NCBI RefSeq assembly: GCF_000143415.4
Contig: NW_003314261.1
Span: 4,189,416 to 4,253,415, forward strand
Source: Selaginella moellendorffii
Lineage: Eukaryota > Streptophyta > Lycopodiopsida > Selaginellales > Selaginellaceae
Direction of reading: 5' to 3'
Length of the DNA: 64,000 nt
The notes under the pieces were generated by a model that worked only from the letters and a program-made list of their open reading frames with translations, was not told the DNA's origin and searched no databases. Both the position numbers and the translations under genes were made by a program. Below are positions 1 to 12,278 of this stretch, in pieces (within the stretch, counting starts at the first letter, position 1; every line of letters starts with the position of its first letter).

Positions 1-566
1 AGCAGAGTCAAGCAAGAGAAAGAGACAAAGTATCACCACCTCTTCATCTTGAAGCTCAGATTCTTTGATCTGGTCCACTTTCATCCTAAACAAATCCCCG
101 TGATCACTGTATCAAAGAAAAGAAAAAAGCGAGGAATCACAAAGAGAAGCTAGAAGGCAGTGGCAACATACTTGTGATTCGCGTTCTCTTTAGTGACGAA
201 CAAATGCGCGTGGATCATTTCGTGGAGCAGCGTCGATTTCACCTCGCCCAAGCTTCGCGATTTTAGAATCGGCTCCGACAGCCGAATCTGGCACCTTCCT
301 GGACCGTAGAAGCACTCTCCAGCTTCGCTGGAACGAACCGAGACTTAGGGCTTATGCTCGAGAAGAAGAAGGAAGGAAGACAAACCATCGCACCTTGTTC
401 TCCGGGAGCTCCATTCGACGCTACACCCTGCAAGCTCGCTCGCGAAGTAGAGATCATTGTAGTAACCGAAGAGCCTGTGTACATCCGGCCGCGAATACGC
501 AATCCTCCCCGCTCCCAGCGCTTTGGCGCCCGATCGCGGTGGCAATCGCTGTGATTTCTTCGTCAT
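1..566 (-). CDS. SprT/Spartan-like zinc metalloprotease, 5' part (runs off the left edge)
   Basis: Three exons are readable on the minus strand: 566-394, 327-172 and 106 to about 41 or beyond. The start is the ATG at 564-566 (MTKKSQRLPP). The protein opens with the SprT-like signature HRLFGYYNDLYFASELAGCSVEWSSR, given here in two parts: HRLFGYYNDLYF, then GCSVEWSS. After the first intron comes GRCQIRLSEPILKSRS, then the zinc-binding motif LLHEMIHAH (HExxH). After the second intron HGDLFRMKVDQI follows, the region holding the third zinc ligand in this family. Spartan/SPRTN proteases degrade DNA-protein crosslinks in the nucleus and use C-terminal PCNA and ubiquitin binding modules; that part lies outside the window, so a plant SprT-like protein without those modules cannot be excluded. 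The exon 3 end is uncertain (a GT donor candidate lies near position 40). Confidence 0.85.
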
Positions 567-755
567 CGCGTGGAATCCAGCCCTGCGCGCAGACGCCCTA
601 CGCTACATTCTTTCCCCGCAAGAGGAAAACCGAGCGCCAAAACCCACACACACAAAACACTCACATCAATGGCGTGTCCAGCCACAGCCGCCGGATATCT
701 CAAACCACAGCCGTCAGATCACCAAACGAATACCACGAACGGGAATGAGCCTTCA
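567..755. other. Short intergenic gap
   Basis: Holds the promoter and 5' leader of the SprT-like gene and the 3' untranslated region of the transporter gene, which lies upstream in the same orientation. No RNA gene or repeat seen. Confidence 0.5.
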
Positions 756-3700
756 TTAAAAACTATCCTTAGTATCACCCGATTTTTCGTTCTTCACGGA
801 TTTCCTCGAGCTTAGCATCGTTCTCTCGGCCTCTTTTTTTCGCTGGATCTCGAGCTTTCTCTGCCTGGTGAGCTCGGCAGTGGCTTCCAGCGCTTGCTTC
901 CTTCGTCTCTGCCGCCTTCGATCGATATATCTCTCCATCGCGTTTGAAGGCTCCAGTTCCTCGATATCAGTCTCGTTCTCGTTCTCGCCATCTCTGCTCG
1001 TCACTGTCCATTCCACGGCCTCGATCACGTCCGAGGAAACCACCTCGATCGCGTTGTTGGTCCCGTTCTCCTCCGATTCCGAGTCCTCGGTGCTGCAAAG
1101 CTCGTTGTCTCCCTTGGCGCAAGGAACCGTCTTGCCGTCCCAGATTATGGCAACCTTGTCCGAGTCATTCGCCTCGCACTGCTCCTCCCAGGCACGCCTC
1201 ACGAAACGAGGCAGCGGACGAGCTACGTCTTCGTTGGACTTTGATGAATCCAGCACCTCAAAGCGCGTCGCACCAACTTTCCTAGCGTTGCCAGCTAAAA
1301 TCTGGTGCAAAAAACAGTCCTCAATGAATTTTCTCCAGCAATGCCCATAGAAAACCATACCTCGAGTTTGTAAGTTTGAAACTTTTCTTTTTTTTCTTCT
1401 TGGTTTTCTGTTTCCCCCTCTTGGTTTTCTTCCGGGTCTTGCTTTCCTAGAACCACTTTAATGCTCTCTCCTGTTCGTGGAATGTAGCCGAATGCTTCAC
1501 AGACGAATCCAGAGACGGTTTCATAGTGGTGCTCCTGGAGAAAACCACGTAAAATTCTGTCACGCTGAACAAAAGAGTACTGACCTCCGGGAATTTCACT
1601 TGCAAAGCCTCGGACAGATCCTCGATTGATGTATTAGCATCAACATCAAATACACCTTCAGCTCTTTGGACTACATAGCCCGTCTTTCGTCGTATCTCTT
1701 CCTATCGTCATAAAAAGACCATTTATAAGCTTCAGAAAACATCAGCAACAAGAACAAAGCAAAACCTTGGAATCGTTTTCGTCAAAAATTTCTCCAACAA
1801 TCTCCTCAACAACATCTTCCAGTGTTACAATCTGCAATAGAAGTGTATTATACTCCCGAAAAGAACTACGAAGATATGAAACGTACCCCAACGGTGCCAC
1901 CATACTCGTTCAGCACAATAGCCATATGTACTTTTCTAATACGAAATTCTCTCAGCAAATTCCATACGGACATCGAATCTGTAATAATCGTTTGCTCACA
2001 AATACGCATCGAAGCAAGAGCTTACCGGGAACAAAATAAGCTGGCCTATGAGCAACCCTTGCCACCGTGATTTTCTGCAACAGCTCCGACTGCATATCGC
2101 TCGTATTAGCAATCGTAAGATAAGTGTTGAAAGTACAAACCTGCTCTACATAGTCAAGCATATCCATAGCATAAGCTATTCCTACAATGTTATCAACACG
2201 ACGTTCAAACACGGGAACCCTGTAAGCAATCAGTTTCAGAACATTATCTCTGTTTCAAGGTGGAAGTACCTTGAGTACTGGTGCTTCACCCAGAAATTTC
2301 GGAATTCCATCAAAGTCGCACCCCCGTCAATGGCCACAACGTCGACTAAGGGAGTCATTACCTCCCGAACGTATGTATCTTTAATGTCCAAGACATTTTC
2401 TATCATATCCTGCATAGTAATTTTCAGTACTGTGTCCAAAGGCCATGATCTAAATTAGACCTGTTCTTCCTCTTCAATAGCACCGCTCAACTCTGCCCCT
2501 CGCAGCATAAGTTTAAGCTCTTCCTCTGTAACAAACGGCTCGCTGCGAAAAGAAAAGAAATTTTCAGTACAAAAACAGCACCTCGCACAGATTATCAAAC
2601 TTACCCACTGCTTTTGAGGCCAAAAAATTTCAGCATCGCTGTGGAAAGAATGGTGACTATCCGTCCCACTGGATACAGAACCACTGACAACCATGCCACA
2701 GGACGGACCTACAAATAAAACGATGAAAGTCGATTATGTTTTTCTTCCACCAAAACTTACAATCACTTACTACAAAACGGGCGACTTCAGTGGCATTATG
2801 CACCGCTATACTCTTTGGAGCAATCTCCGTAAGTAGTAGCACAACCACCTGCAAAGTTTTGAGTGTATATCAAAACCACGAACGAGTAATGCTACCACAC
2901 ACCGTCATAACTCCAGTGGCTGCAGTGACTCCGGCTTCACCGAAAAGAGCCGTGGCAGCATCAGTCACGAGGGCCGTCGCAGCGATGTTTGCGATTCTAA
3001 AACGCACATAACAAATTTCAGTCGAGAGCAAAGAGAGAAGAATTGAGAAAACTCACGTAGTGCCAATCAAAATGGTCGTGAGGAACCGCGTCACGTCCTG
3101 GCGCAGCAGCTGGAACACGCCTCCCTCACTCTCCTTCTCAGCCAATTCCCTGACCTATAGACATCTTAACGAGGCCTCACCTATTCAGTTTGAGAGTTAT
3201 ACTGTGAGAGAGTAAAGAAAAGGATGGCATTACCTTCCAGGGCCACAGCGTCGTGATCGCCGTCTCGGACATGGAGAAGAACGCCGACAGTCCGAGGAGA
3301 ACCGATAGCAAAAGTCCTTGTTCCTTGAGCACGCCCAAAACTTGCAAGATCTTGGGCCAGGCACCCTGTAGAAGAGCTCTCGATTTTCCTGCCAGATCCA
3401 CCGCCGCGACTGCTCCATAAGCTGGACTCGCCTTGCCGTTCCATACCATCCACAAGATCCCGCTGCATAGCAGGAAAGTTCTACCGTGACAAAACCACGC
3501 CTGGAGCTGGTCAATCTGGACGTCCCTCTCTAGAGGCAGCGGCTGAGAACGATTGGGAATCCCTGTCCCTGGATCGGCAGACGAAGAACAAGCTGTTGCC
3601 TGTAACCCTCCGCGCCCACGATGGCTATGGCAGCACTCACGGCTTCGCAGCTCCGCGACGAGCAGCTTCGCATGGCGCAGACCCGGCCGGGCAGTTCTCC

Positions 3701-3773
3701 TCGCCGGCAAGAGCGCGTAAGTCCTGCTGCAAGAGAGCGTCGCTGTGGGAAGAACACCACCAGATGCACACAT
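756..3773 (-). CDS. Chloroplast CNNM/DUF21-CBS transporter (MGR8/MGR9-like)
   Basis: Multi-exon minus-strand gene. Exon 1 runs from the ATG at 3771-3773 to the donor at 3234; the last exon ends at the stop 756-758. The N-terminus is rich in Arg, Ser and Ala and plausible as a plastid transit peptide. The DUF21 membrane domain follows, with LSAFFSMSETAITTLWPWK, then GVTAATG-type helices and VVVLLLTEIAPKSIAVHNA. The CBS pair follows (IENVLDIKDTYVREVMTPL; later NIVGIAYAMDMLDYVEQ). A CorC/HlyC-type C-terminal domain (ETVSGFVCEAFGYIPRTGE) and a charged tail rich in Arg/Lys end the protein. Known relatives At1g55930 and At3g13070 are CNNM-family proteins of the chloroplast envelope linked to Mg2+ transport; that role is carried over by family. 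The gene is in tandem with its neighbours, about 190 bp from each. Confidence 0.88.
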
Positions 3774-3965
3774 CCCGTCCCTGGCGCTGGCAAAATATGC
3801 GGCAAAATCTCACCACGAGCGATCCAGAGAGCTCATCCTCGACGAATCGAAGCTCCCATCGCCCGCGAGCACAAGCGCATTTCCCAGGAACCCTAAAAAG
3901 CCCTTGAGCATATTCGCACTATCTTCTAGAGCATATTCTTTGATCCTCGTGACCGTAAAGTTCAC

Positions 3966-5605
3966 TTATATCTGTACGGACGAAGCTATCAACTGGAGGA
4001 GATGGTTGCCCGACTCGTTTATCGTTTCCAAGCACGCCTCCCAGAACCAAAGATCCACAGCCAACACTGACGAGAAGAGGATGAGCGCTAGCGTTTCGTA
4101 TCGATTGAGCGGCCAGTTTGTGATCTTCGTAAGAGTTGCTAGAGAGAACACGTTGTCATTCTTCTCGGAGCTTGATCTTCTCGTCGTAGATTGGATCGAC
4201 CAGGCAGTCTGCCACTTTAATCTTTGTGGAAAGAAACCCAAGCTTCGCAGGCGAGAATCCATGTCGGGGAGATGTCCACTGCCGTAGAAGATGGCTATCT
4301 TCTCGCAGCCTTCGGCTATGGCAGCTTCCAGCTCCCTCATCGCAACGCTGTTCCTTTCACCGATTATCACCGAGTCCTTGAGCAACGAGAACGCTCCTTC
4401 TGTTAAGCTGTTCCAGGAAATCCTCTTTGTCAAGCGAAAAAACGAAAACGAGAACTTGTTCTCAAGCTTACTCGGTGGATAGCTGCTTTGCGAGGAAGAG
4501 TTTTGTTGCCGCTGCAAGCTCCAAGTTGAACAAGGCCTTCATTTCTGGAGAGCTTGACAGAGGTGCATCTGGTGGAGCACAGACTCCCTCGATCACGAAT
4601 AGTCCCAGCAGCGGCATTGGAAAGACTCGAGAAGCCCACAAAAGCTTCCCTCGCCATTGATCCAAGTCGGTTCGCGCGAGAGCAGCTGCCGAGAGAGCAG
4701 CCGTCGAGATCTTTGTCATTTCAGTTGCAAATCCAAAGAGGCTCTCTCCTTTCCTACGCTGGAAAAGAAAAAGGAAGGCCAAACTAGAGTTTAGTTCTCC
4801 AGGAAATAAAATTTTTAAGCACCTGGAGATCTTGGAAAGTTTCAAAGTCGAGGTCTGCATGGTACCAGTTATCCTTTTGGTAGTCCATGCATTCCAGCTG
4901 AAAATCCAAGCTGAGAACTTGAGCCATGAGACGCTGGATCGCGCCAACGAAACTAAAACTCCGATTTTTCCTACTATTCTTGCCTTGTGACTTGCGATTT
5001 GGAGGCTTCCATCTTCCACGGCCTTTCCAGTTCTTTCCTTTCTCCGCTACCATCTCATATAGAACCGCGTCGTAAGCATCCAATTCATTCTGGAGAGCAC
5101 GAAAATACCTGGAACGAAAAAAATTGAGACCAATGTCACTAGCGCTGCTAGAGTTCCAGCGCTTACTCTTTATCAGCAATGTGTACTGCTGCCACGAGAT
5201 CAATCTGAAAAGTGAATCAAATTCACGAGAAAAAACTCAAGCAATCGCTCTTACCTGGACTTGAGGCTGGAACAATGACCACATATTCTTCTTGGGCGCA
5301 GCATAGCTCACAATCGCTGTCTGCAGCTCCGCGCCTTGATCCCCCTTGTCCAAGAAGCGAGTGAAATCGCTGATGGAATTCAGCCTCGCGGACGAAGAGC
5401 CGGGCAATTCACCTGGCAACGCACCGCTCCAATCGCCATAGGCAAGCGCGGCGGCCACATTGATCCTCGCAATCCTCCTCTTCCCTCCTCCAGCTCGGCG
5501 GCATCGATTCGTCGATGAAGAGAAGACGGCGCACGGAGGATATTGCGTTACCGCCATGCCTGGCAAAATGCCAGGAGCCCTAGAAAAATCTTGGCTCCGT
5601 ACCAT
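3966..5605 (-). CDS. TraB/PrgY-like (GumN-type) membrane protein
   Basis: About five or six exons on the minus strand; exon 1 is 5605-5255, and the stop is at 3966-3968. Exon 2 encodes IDLVAAVHIADKE and exon 3 continues YFRALQNELDAYDAVLYEMVA, the first conserved block of the TraB family (GAVH...YDAVLYE). A central block reads FQLECMDYQKDNWYHADLD. The C-terminal block has VIIGERNSVAMRELEAAI and KIAIFYGSGHLPDMDSRL, the GxxH motif typical of TraB. A hydrophobic segment near the end (ETLALILFSSVLAVDLWFW) is a likely membrane anchor. Bacterial TraB proteins inactivate peptide pheromones; the plant function is not established for this subgroup. The Arg/Ser-rich N-terminus could be an organelle transit peptide; a second in-frame ATG is at 5557. 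Exon limits near 4480 were not fixed precisely. Confidence 0.8.
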
Positions 5606-6197
5606 ATTTGTACGAAAAGAATCTAGAAATGCGTCCTACTAAGATTCCTGGAGATATTCTATCCAAAGTTTGAAGGAAGTCAGTCACGCAATTTAATAGC
5701 ACGAGAGATAGTCAAGAAGTGTCCGTGATTGTGATCAATAGATGTGCTTTGGTCGATTATACTATGGAGTTGGGGGTGGTAAATATTTGGAGCTTGACGT
5801 GAAAACGTCAGAGGGGAAAGTTTCACCTCGCCCGTCACGCCCGTCACGCGGAGTGTCGATGAGTTATCTCTTTTACCTTGTTCTTCTCCTCATACACTGG
5901 AGCGTTTTCTTCGGTTTCACTCGCTCCAGCCAGCGCCTTATAGCGCTTCGCTTCTCCAGGTCAGCTCTTTCGATCCGGGCAATCGAAATTCGATCACCGC
6001 GCGTCTCGATCGGTGTTCTTGCCGTCGCTAGGGTCGGGCCGCGAAGAATTCGGAGGATTTCACTCGGAATTCCAGCGCATTGCGTAGGATCTCGGAGTCG
6101 CCAGCAATATTTCGGCCAATGCTTCCGCGAGAAATCCCCTCACCGGCGTTGTAGCCGGCTCCTGTCCATGACGCGGCGATGCTAGATTGCTGCTAGG
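5606..6197. promoter_or_regulatory. Divergent promoter region between the TraB-like gene and the CDPK gene
   Basis: The two start codons face away from each other 592 bp apart, so both promoters and leaders lie here. The half nearest the kinase is GC-rich and looks like a long 5' leader. A short direct repeat (cgcccgtcacg twice) is at about 5829-5850. An open frame of 147 codons at 5742-6185 has no recognisable protein features and is taken as chance. Confidence 0.55.
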
Positions 6198-8509
6198 ATG
6201 GGGATCTGTTTCTCTGCTGATAAATCCGAGAAGGCGGAGAAGGAGAAGAACAAGAAGCACGGGGATCACGCTGCTAAAGACCAAGTCAAGAACAAGGAGC
6301 AGCGCTCAAAGAACCAGTCGGCTCATGTGGTTCCTCTTGGAAAGAGGACCAATTTCGGGTATGGGAGGGATTTCCAGGCCAAGTACAAGCTCGGCAAGCT
6401 CCTGGGCCACGGGCAATTCGGCTACACTTATGCCGCTACAAAGATTGGATCAGGGGAGAATGTCGCTGTGAAACGCATCGAGAAGAAGAAGGTTTGATCT
6501 ATCGATTGGAAGTTTTTCTATGCTCGTCTAGACCAATGTTTCGTGTGGTTTTTCCAGATGCTACTCCCAATTTCTGTGGAGGATGTTAGGCGGGAAGTGA
6601 GGATCTTACAGCTTCTAAGTGGCCACGAGAACGTTGTACAGTTCTATGCGTCATTTGAGGATGACGACTACGTCTACATCGTTATGGAGTGAGTTTAGAT
6701 CCGTCCTGGAAACAGGCTCTTGTGTGTCGAGGCTAAGATTTGCTGAACAGGTTGTGCGAGGGTGGCGAGCTTTTGGATCGGATCTTGTCCAAGTATGATC
6801 GATCTCTTAGAAACTTTGTGTTGTTCTAAGACACTGTGTGTATTGTCATCAGGAAAAATGGCTGCTACTCGGAGAAAGATGCCGCGGAGCTTGTGAGGCA
6901 AATGCTCAAAGTCGTTGCTCGTTGCCACCTTCACGGCGTTGTTCACCGGGACTTGAAGCCAGAGGTACTGCATCTCACGAAAGGTTTGTAGTGCTAATGC
7001 TGTACCAGTTTGCAGAATTTCTTGTTCAAATCGCAGAGGGACAACACACCGCTCAAGGCAACAGATTTTGGCTTGTCAGACTTTATCAGACCCGGTAATG
7101 TTGCTTGTACAGAGCCTTCGTTTGTGGTTGACAGCTCCGAACATACAGGGAGGAGATTCCATGATATTGTTGGAAGCGCGTATTACGTTGCCCCCGAAGT
7201 TCTCAAGAGGAAGTCTGGGCCGGAGTCCGACGTCTGGAGCATCGGGGTTATTACCTACATTCTGTTATGCGGCAAACGGCCGTTCTGGGATAAGACAGAG
7301 GCTGGAATATTTAACGAGGTTCGTTTCGTGGGTAAACGTGTCGTCTGTATAATTCTTCTTACGTCGTCTTGTAAGTACAGGTGCTGAAGAAGAAACCGGA
7401 GTTTCGAATTAAGCCTTGGCCGTCTATAAGTGCCAATGCCAAGGATTTTGTGAAACGCTTGCTCGTGAAGGATCCACGGGCGAGGCCGACTGCCGCTCAA
7501 GCACTATGTAAGCAAGTGAAGTTTAGTTATAGTTCACTCGTACCTTCTTTTTTTGTTCTCTTTTGCAGCTCATCCATGGGTCAGAGAGGGCGGGTGTGCA
7601 CCTGATTTCCCACTGGACATCATTGTTCTCTCTAACATGAGAGAGTTTGTCAAGTTCAGTCGATTAAAGCAATTTGCTTTTCGGGTAAGTGTATCATGCT
7701 GTTTTGCAATTTTCATTCTGATTTTTATTGCCTAGGCTCTGGCTACAACCTTAGAACCGGAAGAAATTCACAATCTTCGTGACCAATTCAACATCATTGA
7801 CGTTGATGGGAGTGGCACAATCACTCTAGAAGAAATACGACAGGTTATATCCGGCATTTTCTAATGTTGAGCTTGAGTTGTGTGCTGGTTAGCTAGGCAC
7901 TCTTGAAGGACCGTCCATGGACGCTGAAAGAATCAAAAGTATTAGAAATCGTCCAAGCTGTAAGTTTACTACTTACGTTCAGGCGCAGCTAGATTGACGA
8001 TGCATGCCGGCAGATGGACGCCAATATGGACGGATTCATAGACTTCGACGAGTTTGTTGCTGCCACGCTCCATGTTCGTCAACTCGAGGAGCTGGATTCT
8101 GAAAAGTGGCAGCTGCGGACAAAGTGCGCGTTTGACAAGTTCGACAAAGACGGTGACGGATTCATATCTCCAGACGAGATCAAAGAGGTAAGCGACAAGT
8201 AAAACCATATTATTTCGAGTTTAGAAACTTTTCTCGCTGTGCAGTACACAGGGCTCAAAGGATCGCTAGATACACTGCTGGACGAAGCTGATGCTGATGG
8301 CGATGGCCGGATCAGCTTGCGTGAGTTCCAGAAGCTCTTGAGGCAAGCAAGCCTTGGCTCCCGCACCAATCACCACCACATCCAACCTCATCTCAAGCAT
8401 CCCAAGCTTCTGGAGGTACTCTTGTTTTTTCACCCCTCAGTTTTTCCATATTTGTTGTCTCCAGATGCACGCTCCGAGTCCTAAGATAAGCGAAGAGTCA
8501 TCACAGTAA
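6198..8509 (+). CDS. CPK: Calcium-dependent protein kinase, group IV (CPK16/18/28-like)
   Basis: Start ATG at 6198; twelve or so exons with introns of about 50-110 bp; stop TAA at 8507-8509 in a last exon starting at 8465. The N-terminus MGICFS carries Gly2 for myristoylation and Cys4 for palmitoylation, so plasma-membrane attachment is expected. The kinase domain has [10 protein letters not shown] (P-loop), AVKRIEKKK (Lys), VVHRDLKPE (catalytic loop), [10 protein letters not shown] (the DFG motif) and [11 protein letters not shown] (APE). The junction FSRLKQFA, the autoinhibitory segment typical of CPK16/18/28, precedes four EF-hands: [36 protein letters not shown] and [12 protein letters not shown]. 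All four loops keep acidic ligands at positions 1, 3 and 12, so Ca2+ activation looks intact. Arabidopsis relatives act in stem growth and immune signalling; the role here is inferred only by family. Confidence 0.95.
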
Positions 8510-8663
8510 GATATTTGATGGAAAACAAAGACTCTGACGAGGTAACGAGACAAACTAAACTAGACTAGGAGCTGAAAAGTTCAGATTTGCGAAAATAAAG
8601 AAAAGAAAATCCCTATTAAACTTGATAAAAAGCTTTTGGATTAAAACGTAGGAACAAGAACCA

Positions 8664-9925
8664 TCACAGCCACTCCAATCCGTCTATAAAATCCGTGCTT
8701 GCGTAAAATTCAGCAGCGTCTGGCTTTATCGTTCTGGTCCAGTTTGCGCGTTTCAACGAATGAGCACCGGGACCGTAATTTTGATACTCCGCATAAAAGG
8801 CAGTGCTGTAAGAGAGCGATAAAAAAAGTTAGCAAAGAGGTGTGAAGTTACTATGATTTACCTGTTGGATGGGCCGTAAGTATCAGTCCAGTGAGTCCAG
8901 CCAACAGGATCTACCACATCCTCCATGTAACAATTGCTAAAAACCACAAATGCGTTGCTCCCCCAAGGTCGGCCCAGCGTCATCTTTCCAGTCCCACCAA
9001 GATAGCAATTGTGGAAGGAGTACCCAGAAGTGAAATTAGTGAGCGCGGCTTTTCCTTGTGCCGTCAAGGATCCACTGGTTGTGGCATTGACATTCGAGAT
9101 GAGATTACATCTCTGTGCGAGGGGAGAAGAGAGTTGTGGTGTAGGAACTGAAAGACAAAAGTTTTCCTTACCTCGTAGAGTGACCTTCCAAGGCCAAATA
9201 TGAAATCGATGTTCCCCTCGATGTATGTGTTCTTGAAGTAGTGCCTCCCACGATCGTCGTAGAGGGTGTCCTGGCTTGACAGGATGAAGCAATCAGAAAT
9301 CTTTGCAAAATCGCCACTTAATTTCAAGGCCACGGCTTGCATGTCATGGGCTCCTGGATTTGCGAATGGTGCATCGTTCTACCAAACACATCAAATCAAA
9401 AGTTATAAAAGAGAAAACTATAGGAATGACTTACTTGGAAGGTGATGTATTGAGCAATAAAATATCTAGAAAATACTTCAAAAGTTGCACTTTTACCAGT
9501 TCCATTAGCTGATCCATGATTTGCATTATAAACAATCACAGTATCAAATATATACTTGGTTTGGCCTTGCAATGTGATATAATCTTTAAATTTTGGTATT
9601 GTGATCTTTTCACTGCATTCCAGAAACAAAAAAAATTCAGAAAACAGAATATAATGAAAAATATTACGTACCGGTAGACACCTGGCTCAACCAAAATCAC
9701 AAATCGATTTGATGCATTATAAGGAATCCAATCGATTGCAGAGCTAATATTTTGGAAGGTATAAGCACGCAATGGATTGGTAGCATCATAAGTATAATTT
9801 GGATCAACAAAAATATAGAGTGGATGATTGTCAGCATTTATCACGGATTGATGCCTCTCGTCGCAGACAATGCATGGAACAAAGATCAAATTCAACACAA
9901 GAACAGTTGCAGCTAACTTAAACAT
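8664..9925 (-). CDS. Pectin methylesterase without pro-domain
   Basis: Minus-strand gene of five or six exons; ATG at 9923-9925, stop at 8664-8666. An in-frame TTG 15 bases further out is not used as start. The N-terminus MFKLAATVLVLNLIFVPCIVC is a signal peptide, so the enzyme is secreted to the cell wall, where it removes methyl esters from homogalacturonan. PME motifs appear in order: VILVEPGVYREKITIP, MQAVALKLSGD (the QAVAL-type box), SSQDTLYDDRGRHYF (QDT, the acid/base Asp), GNIDFIFGLG (nucleophilic Asp) and TLGRPWGSN (the catalytic Arg). There is no PMEI inhibitor-like pro-region, so this is the short type of about 350 residues. It is convergent with the CDPK gene, with 154 bp between stops, and tandem with the cellulase gene, another wall enzyme. 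Confidence 0.93.
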
Positions 9926-10118
9926 TTTGACTTTTGACAAATATTGAACTATATTTTCTGATTTATATAATACGACAATAAGCCATATATAATTTGTAAT
10001 TTTTTACGGTTCACAATATTTTTAATGCTACAGCAGCTAGAAATAGTGTTTAATGCTAGATATATTATTAATGCGAACTAAAATATTAGTTCAATTGAAA
10101 AAATGAAATATATAAAAT

Positions 10119-12278
10119 CTATGGAGTCCATGGAGGGGAGGGTGGTGGTGGAGCTGGAAACATAGGAGGTATCGCAGAAAATATCGTCATTGCATCAATA
10201 CCAGCGTCGTCTTTGCCAGAGAGTGCGATCAAAGCTGCGACTAAACCCGCATTTCCAGCGATGGTCGGCTCCGTGAAGTTGTAATTCCCTCTCTTGTCTT
10301 GGAACCTGTCCTTGGGATCGGGGCCCCCGACTAGAGCGCCTTCGATAACATTGGGATTGGGCTGCTTGCTATCCCTCCACTTGAATCCAGACACATCGCA
10401 AGCAGTCTTGCGATTCTTGGGAACCGATGCTGCTCGGTGGTGGACGTACTTGGGATACTTGTTGCCGAATCCCACAACGTAGCTCATATGCCGTGGGTTC
10501 TTCCCGAGAATGTAGTCCATCTGGATAGGAAACTAGTTATAACTCGAAGGAAAACTGGGAAACTATCGATGCTTGCCTGAGACTTTGCAAATTCGCGTAG
10601 CTTGTCAGCCTTGTAGAGCTGCGGACCGCATGACCAGCCAGGAATGTCCGCCGCCAGTAAGTAGTCACTGTAAAGCGTCGCTAGGAATGCAGCATTGACG
10701 GAGTATTGCAATGGTGCCGGGCCGCCTCTGTTGAAGAGCACGAGTCCTCCTGGAAAATGCGAGTTATGGAACTGATTATATAGATTCTTGTCTGTTTGCT
10801 GGGATGTACCTGGCGTCTTTGGAAATATTTTATACACTGGCAAGTACGAGCACATAACGATGTCTGTCTGATTGTGAAAGCTCTTAAGGACGGTTTCATA
10901 TGGATATCCAGGACCTTGGAGCATCCTTAGTCTGGTTAGCAACACCTGTACATTCCGGAGTTTTGTATTTCAAGTCGACTTGCTCAAAAGGAACAAAAAC
11001 AGAACCAAAACGAAAAAAACTAGAGTGTACATACCTGAGCACCGATAAGTTTGTTGTCCCAATTGAAAACTCCATAAAACTGGCTGTTTCTGTATGCCCC
11101 GGCATGCCGTCCTATTCCATAAGTTGTCACAAGTTGGAGGTAGCTGATATTTCCCGTTGCGTAGTACAGCCAAGCTCCACCCCACAAATACTCGTCGTAG
11201 TATCCACTCGAGTTGTAAAATCCCGCTGCATCAGGCACGCTTGCACTGTAGCGACCGCGTCGATCCCTGGACATCTTGAACAAGATGTCCGCACCGTGAA
11301 CCAGCTTCTGGGAGTAAGCACTGTTTCCTTTAAAAACTATAGATGCCGCGGCCAAGGCGGCTGCCATTTCCGCAGCCAAGTCTGATGCCGTGCCAGTCTG
11401 CATCGATGGCCGCGGGTAGTCCATGTCTTCTGGCCTCTCCCAGCAGAAATGATCATCAGGAGAATCCCCACGTCCCTTGCCTACCTGGTCAGAAAAAGAA
11501 AAGAAAAACACTTTTCTCTTGACAGCTCTTTCAACTTAACAACCATACCTGAGCATAGATCGAATTCACGCTTGGCGCAGAGGCATTAAACGTCTTGAGC
11601 AGATAGTCAGTCCCCCATTTAATCAAGTCTTTAACGTGACCGAGCTCGCCCACCGCCTCATACTTGCTACTGTACTCAATCACGCTCCAACTTAGCAGCG
11701 TCATAGCGAACGCCTGTGGAAAGTGGAACTTGATATTGTCGCCGGCATCGTAGTATCCTCCAACCAAATCGGCCTGGTTGTCCGATCCATCCTTAAGACC
11801 CGAGTCACCTCGGTACGAGATGTTGTTCCCATGCGGGAGTTTCCCAGCTGGAAGAGAAAACAACTTCAAACTTCCTCCTCCTCCTAGAAAGCCAAAAGAA
11901 GAAAAGAGTATACTCACATTTTTGGGCGTTGAAAAACTTGAGAGCTTTGTGTAGAGCGAGCGTGTAGTTGTCCGGAGGGGACGGATGGCGGTGGTGCCTG
12001 GGAGCTGTCTTGACGATGAGAACCGTGAATCCGGCGATGAATCCCACCGCGAGGATGGCGTAGACGATCCCGAGGAAGAGCTTCTGGCTACAAACGATGC
12101 ATCCCAGATCGATCGTTTTCTTCCTTTTCTTCTCCCCGGCACCGAGAAGCCAGCTCTGCTGCGTCTCCTCCAGCTTCTGCAAGGCCGCCCTGTCCAAATC
12201 CATGCTCCTGTTGCTCTGATCTTCCTCGTTCACGGAAGGATCCAGCTCCAGGGGGCCGCCCCATGAATTATGGTACAT
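10119..12278 (-). CDS. KOR: Membrane-anchored GH9 endo-1,4-beta-glucanase (KORRIGAN type)
   Basis: Six exons or so on the minus strand; ATG at 12276-12278, stop at 10119. The cytosolic N-terminus has [17 protein letters not shown], matching the LL-type sorting region of KORRIGAN, followed by one transmembrane helix ([20 protein letters not shown]). The GH9 catalytic domain has [18 protein letters not shown] (the DAGD motif), [37 protein letters not shown] with the following HHRAASVP (the GH9 His), and [20 protein letters not shown] (catalytic Glu). The tail is proline-rich ([16 protein letters not shown]), as in the class A enzymes. KORRIGAN proteins work with cellulose synthase at the plasma membrane and Golgi. 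No break was seen. The pectin methylesterase directly downstream is also a wall enzyme, but nothing shows co-regulation. Confidence 0.94.

Noticed and set aside
868-1350. 160-codon plus-strand frame
   Set aside because: Mirror of the charged last exon of the CNNM-type transporter gene.
3177-3233. Extension of the transporter exon 1 past the GTAATG donor
   Set aside because: The added residues are not conserved, while splicing to the exon that starts with VRELAEK restores the family sequence.
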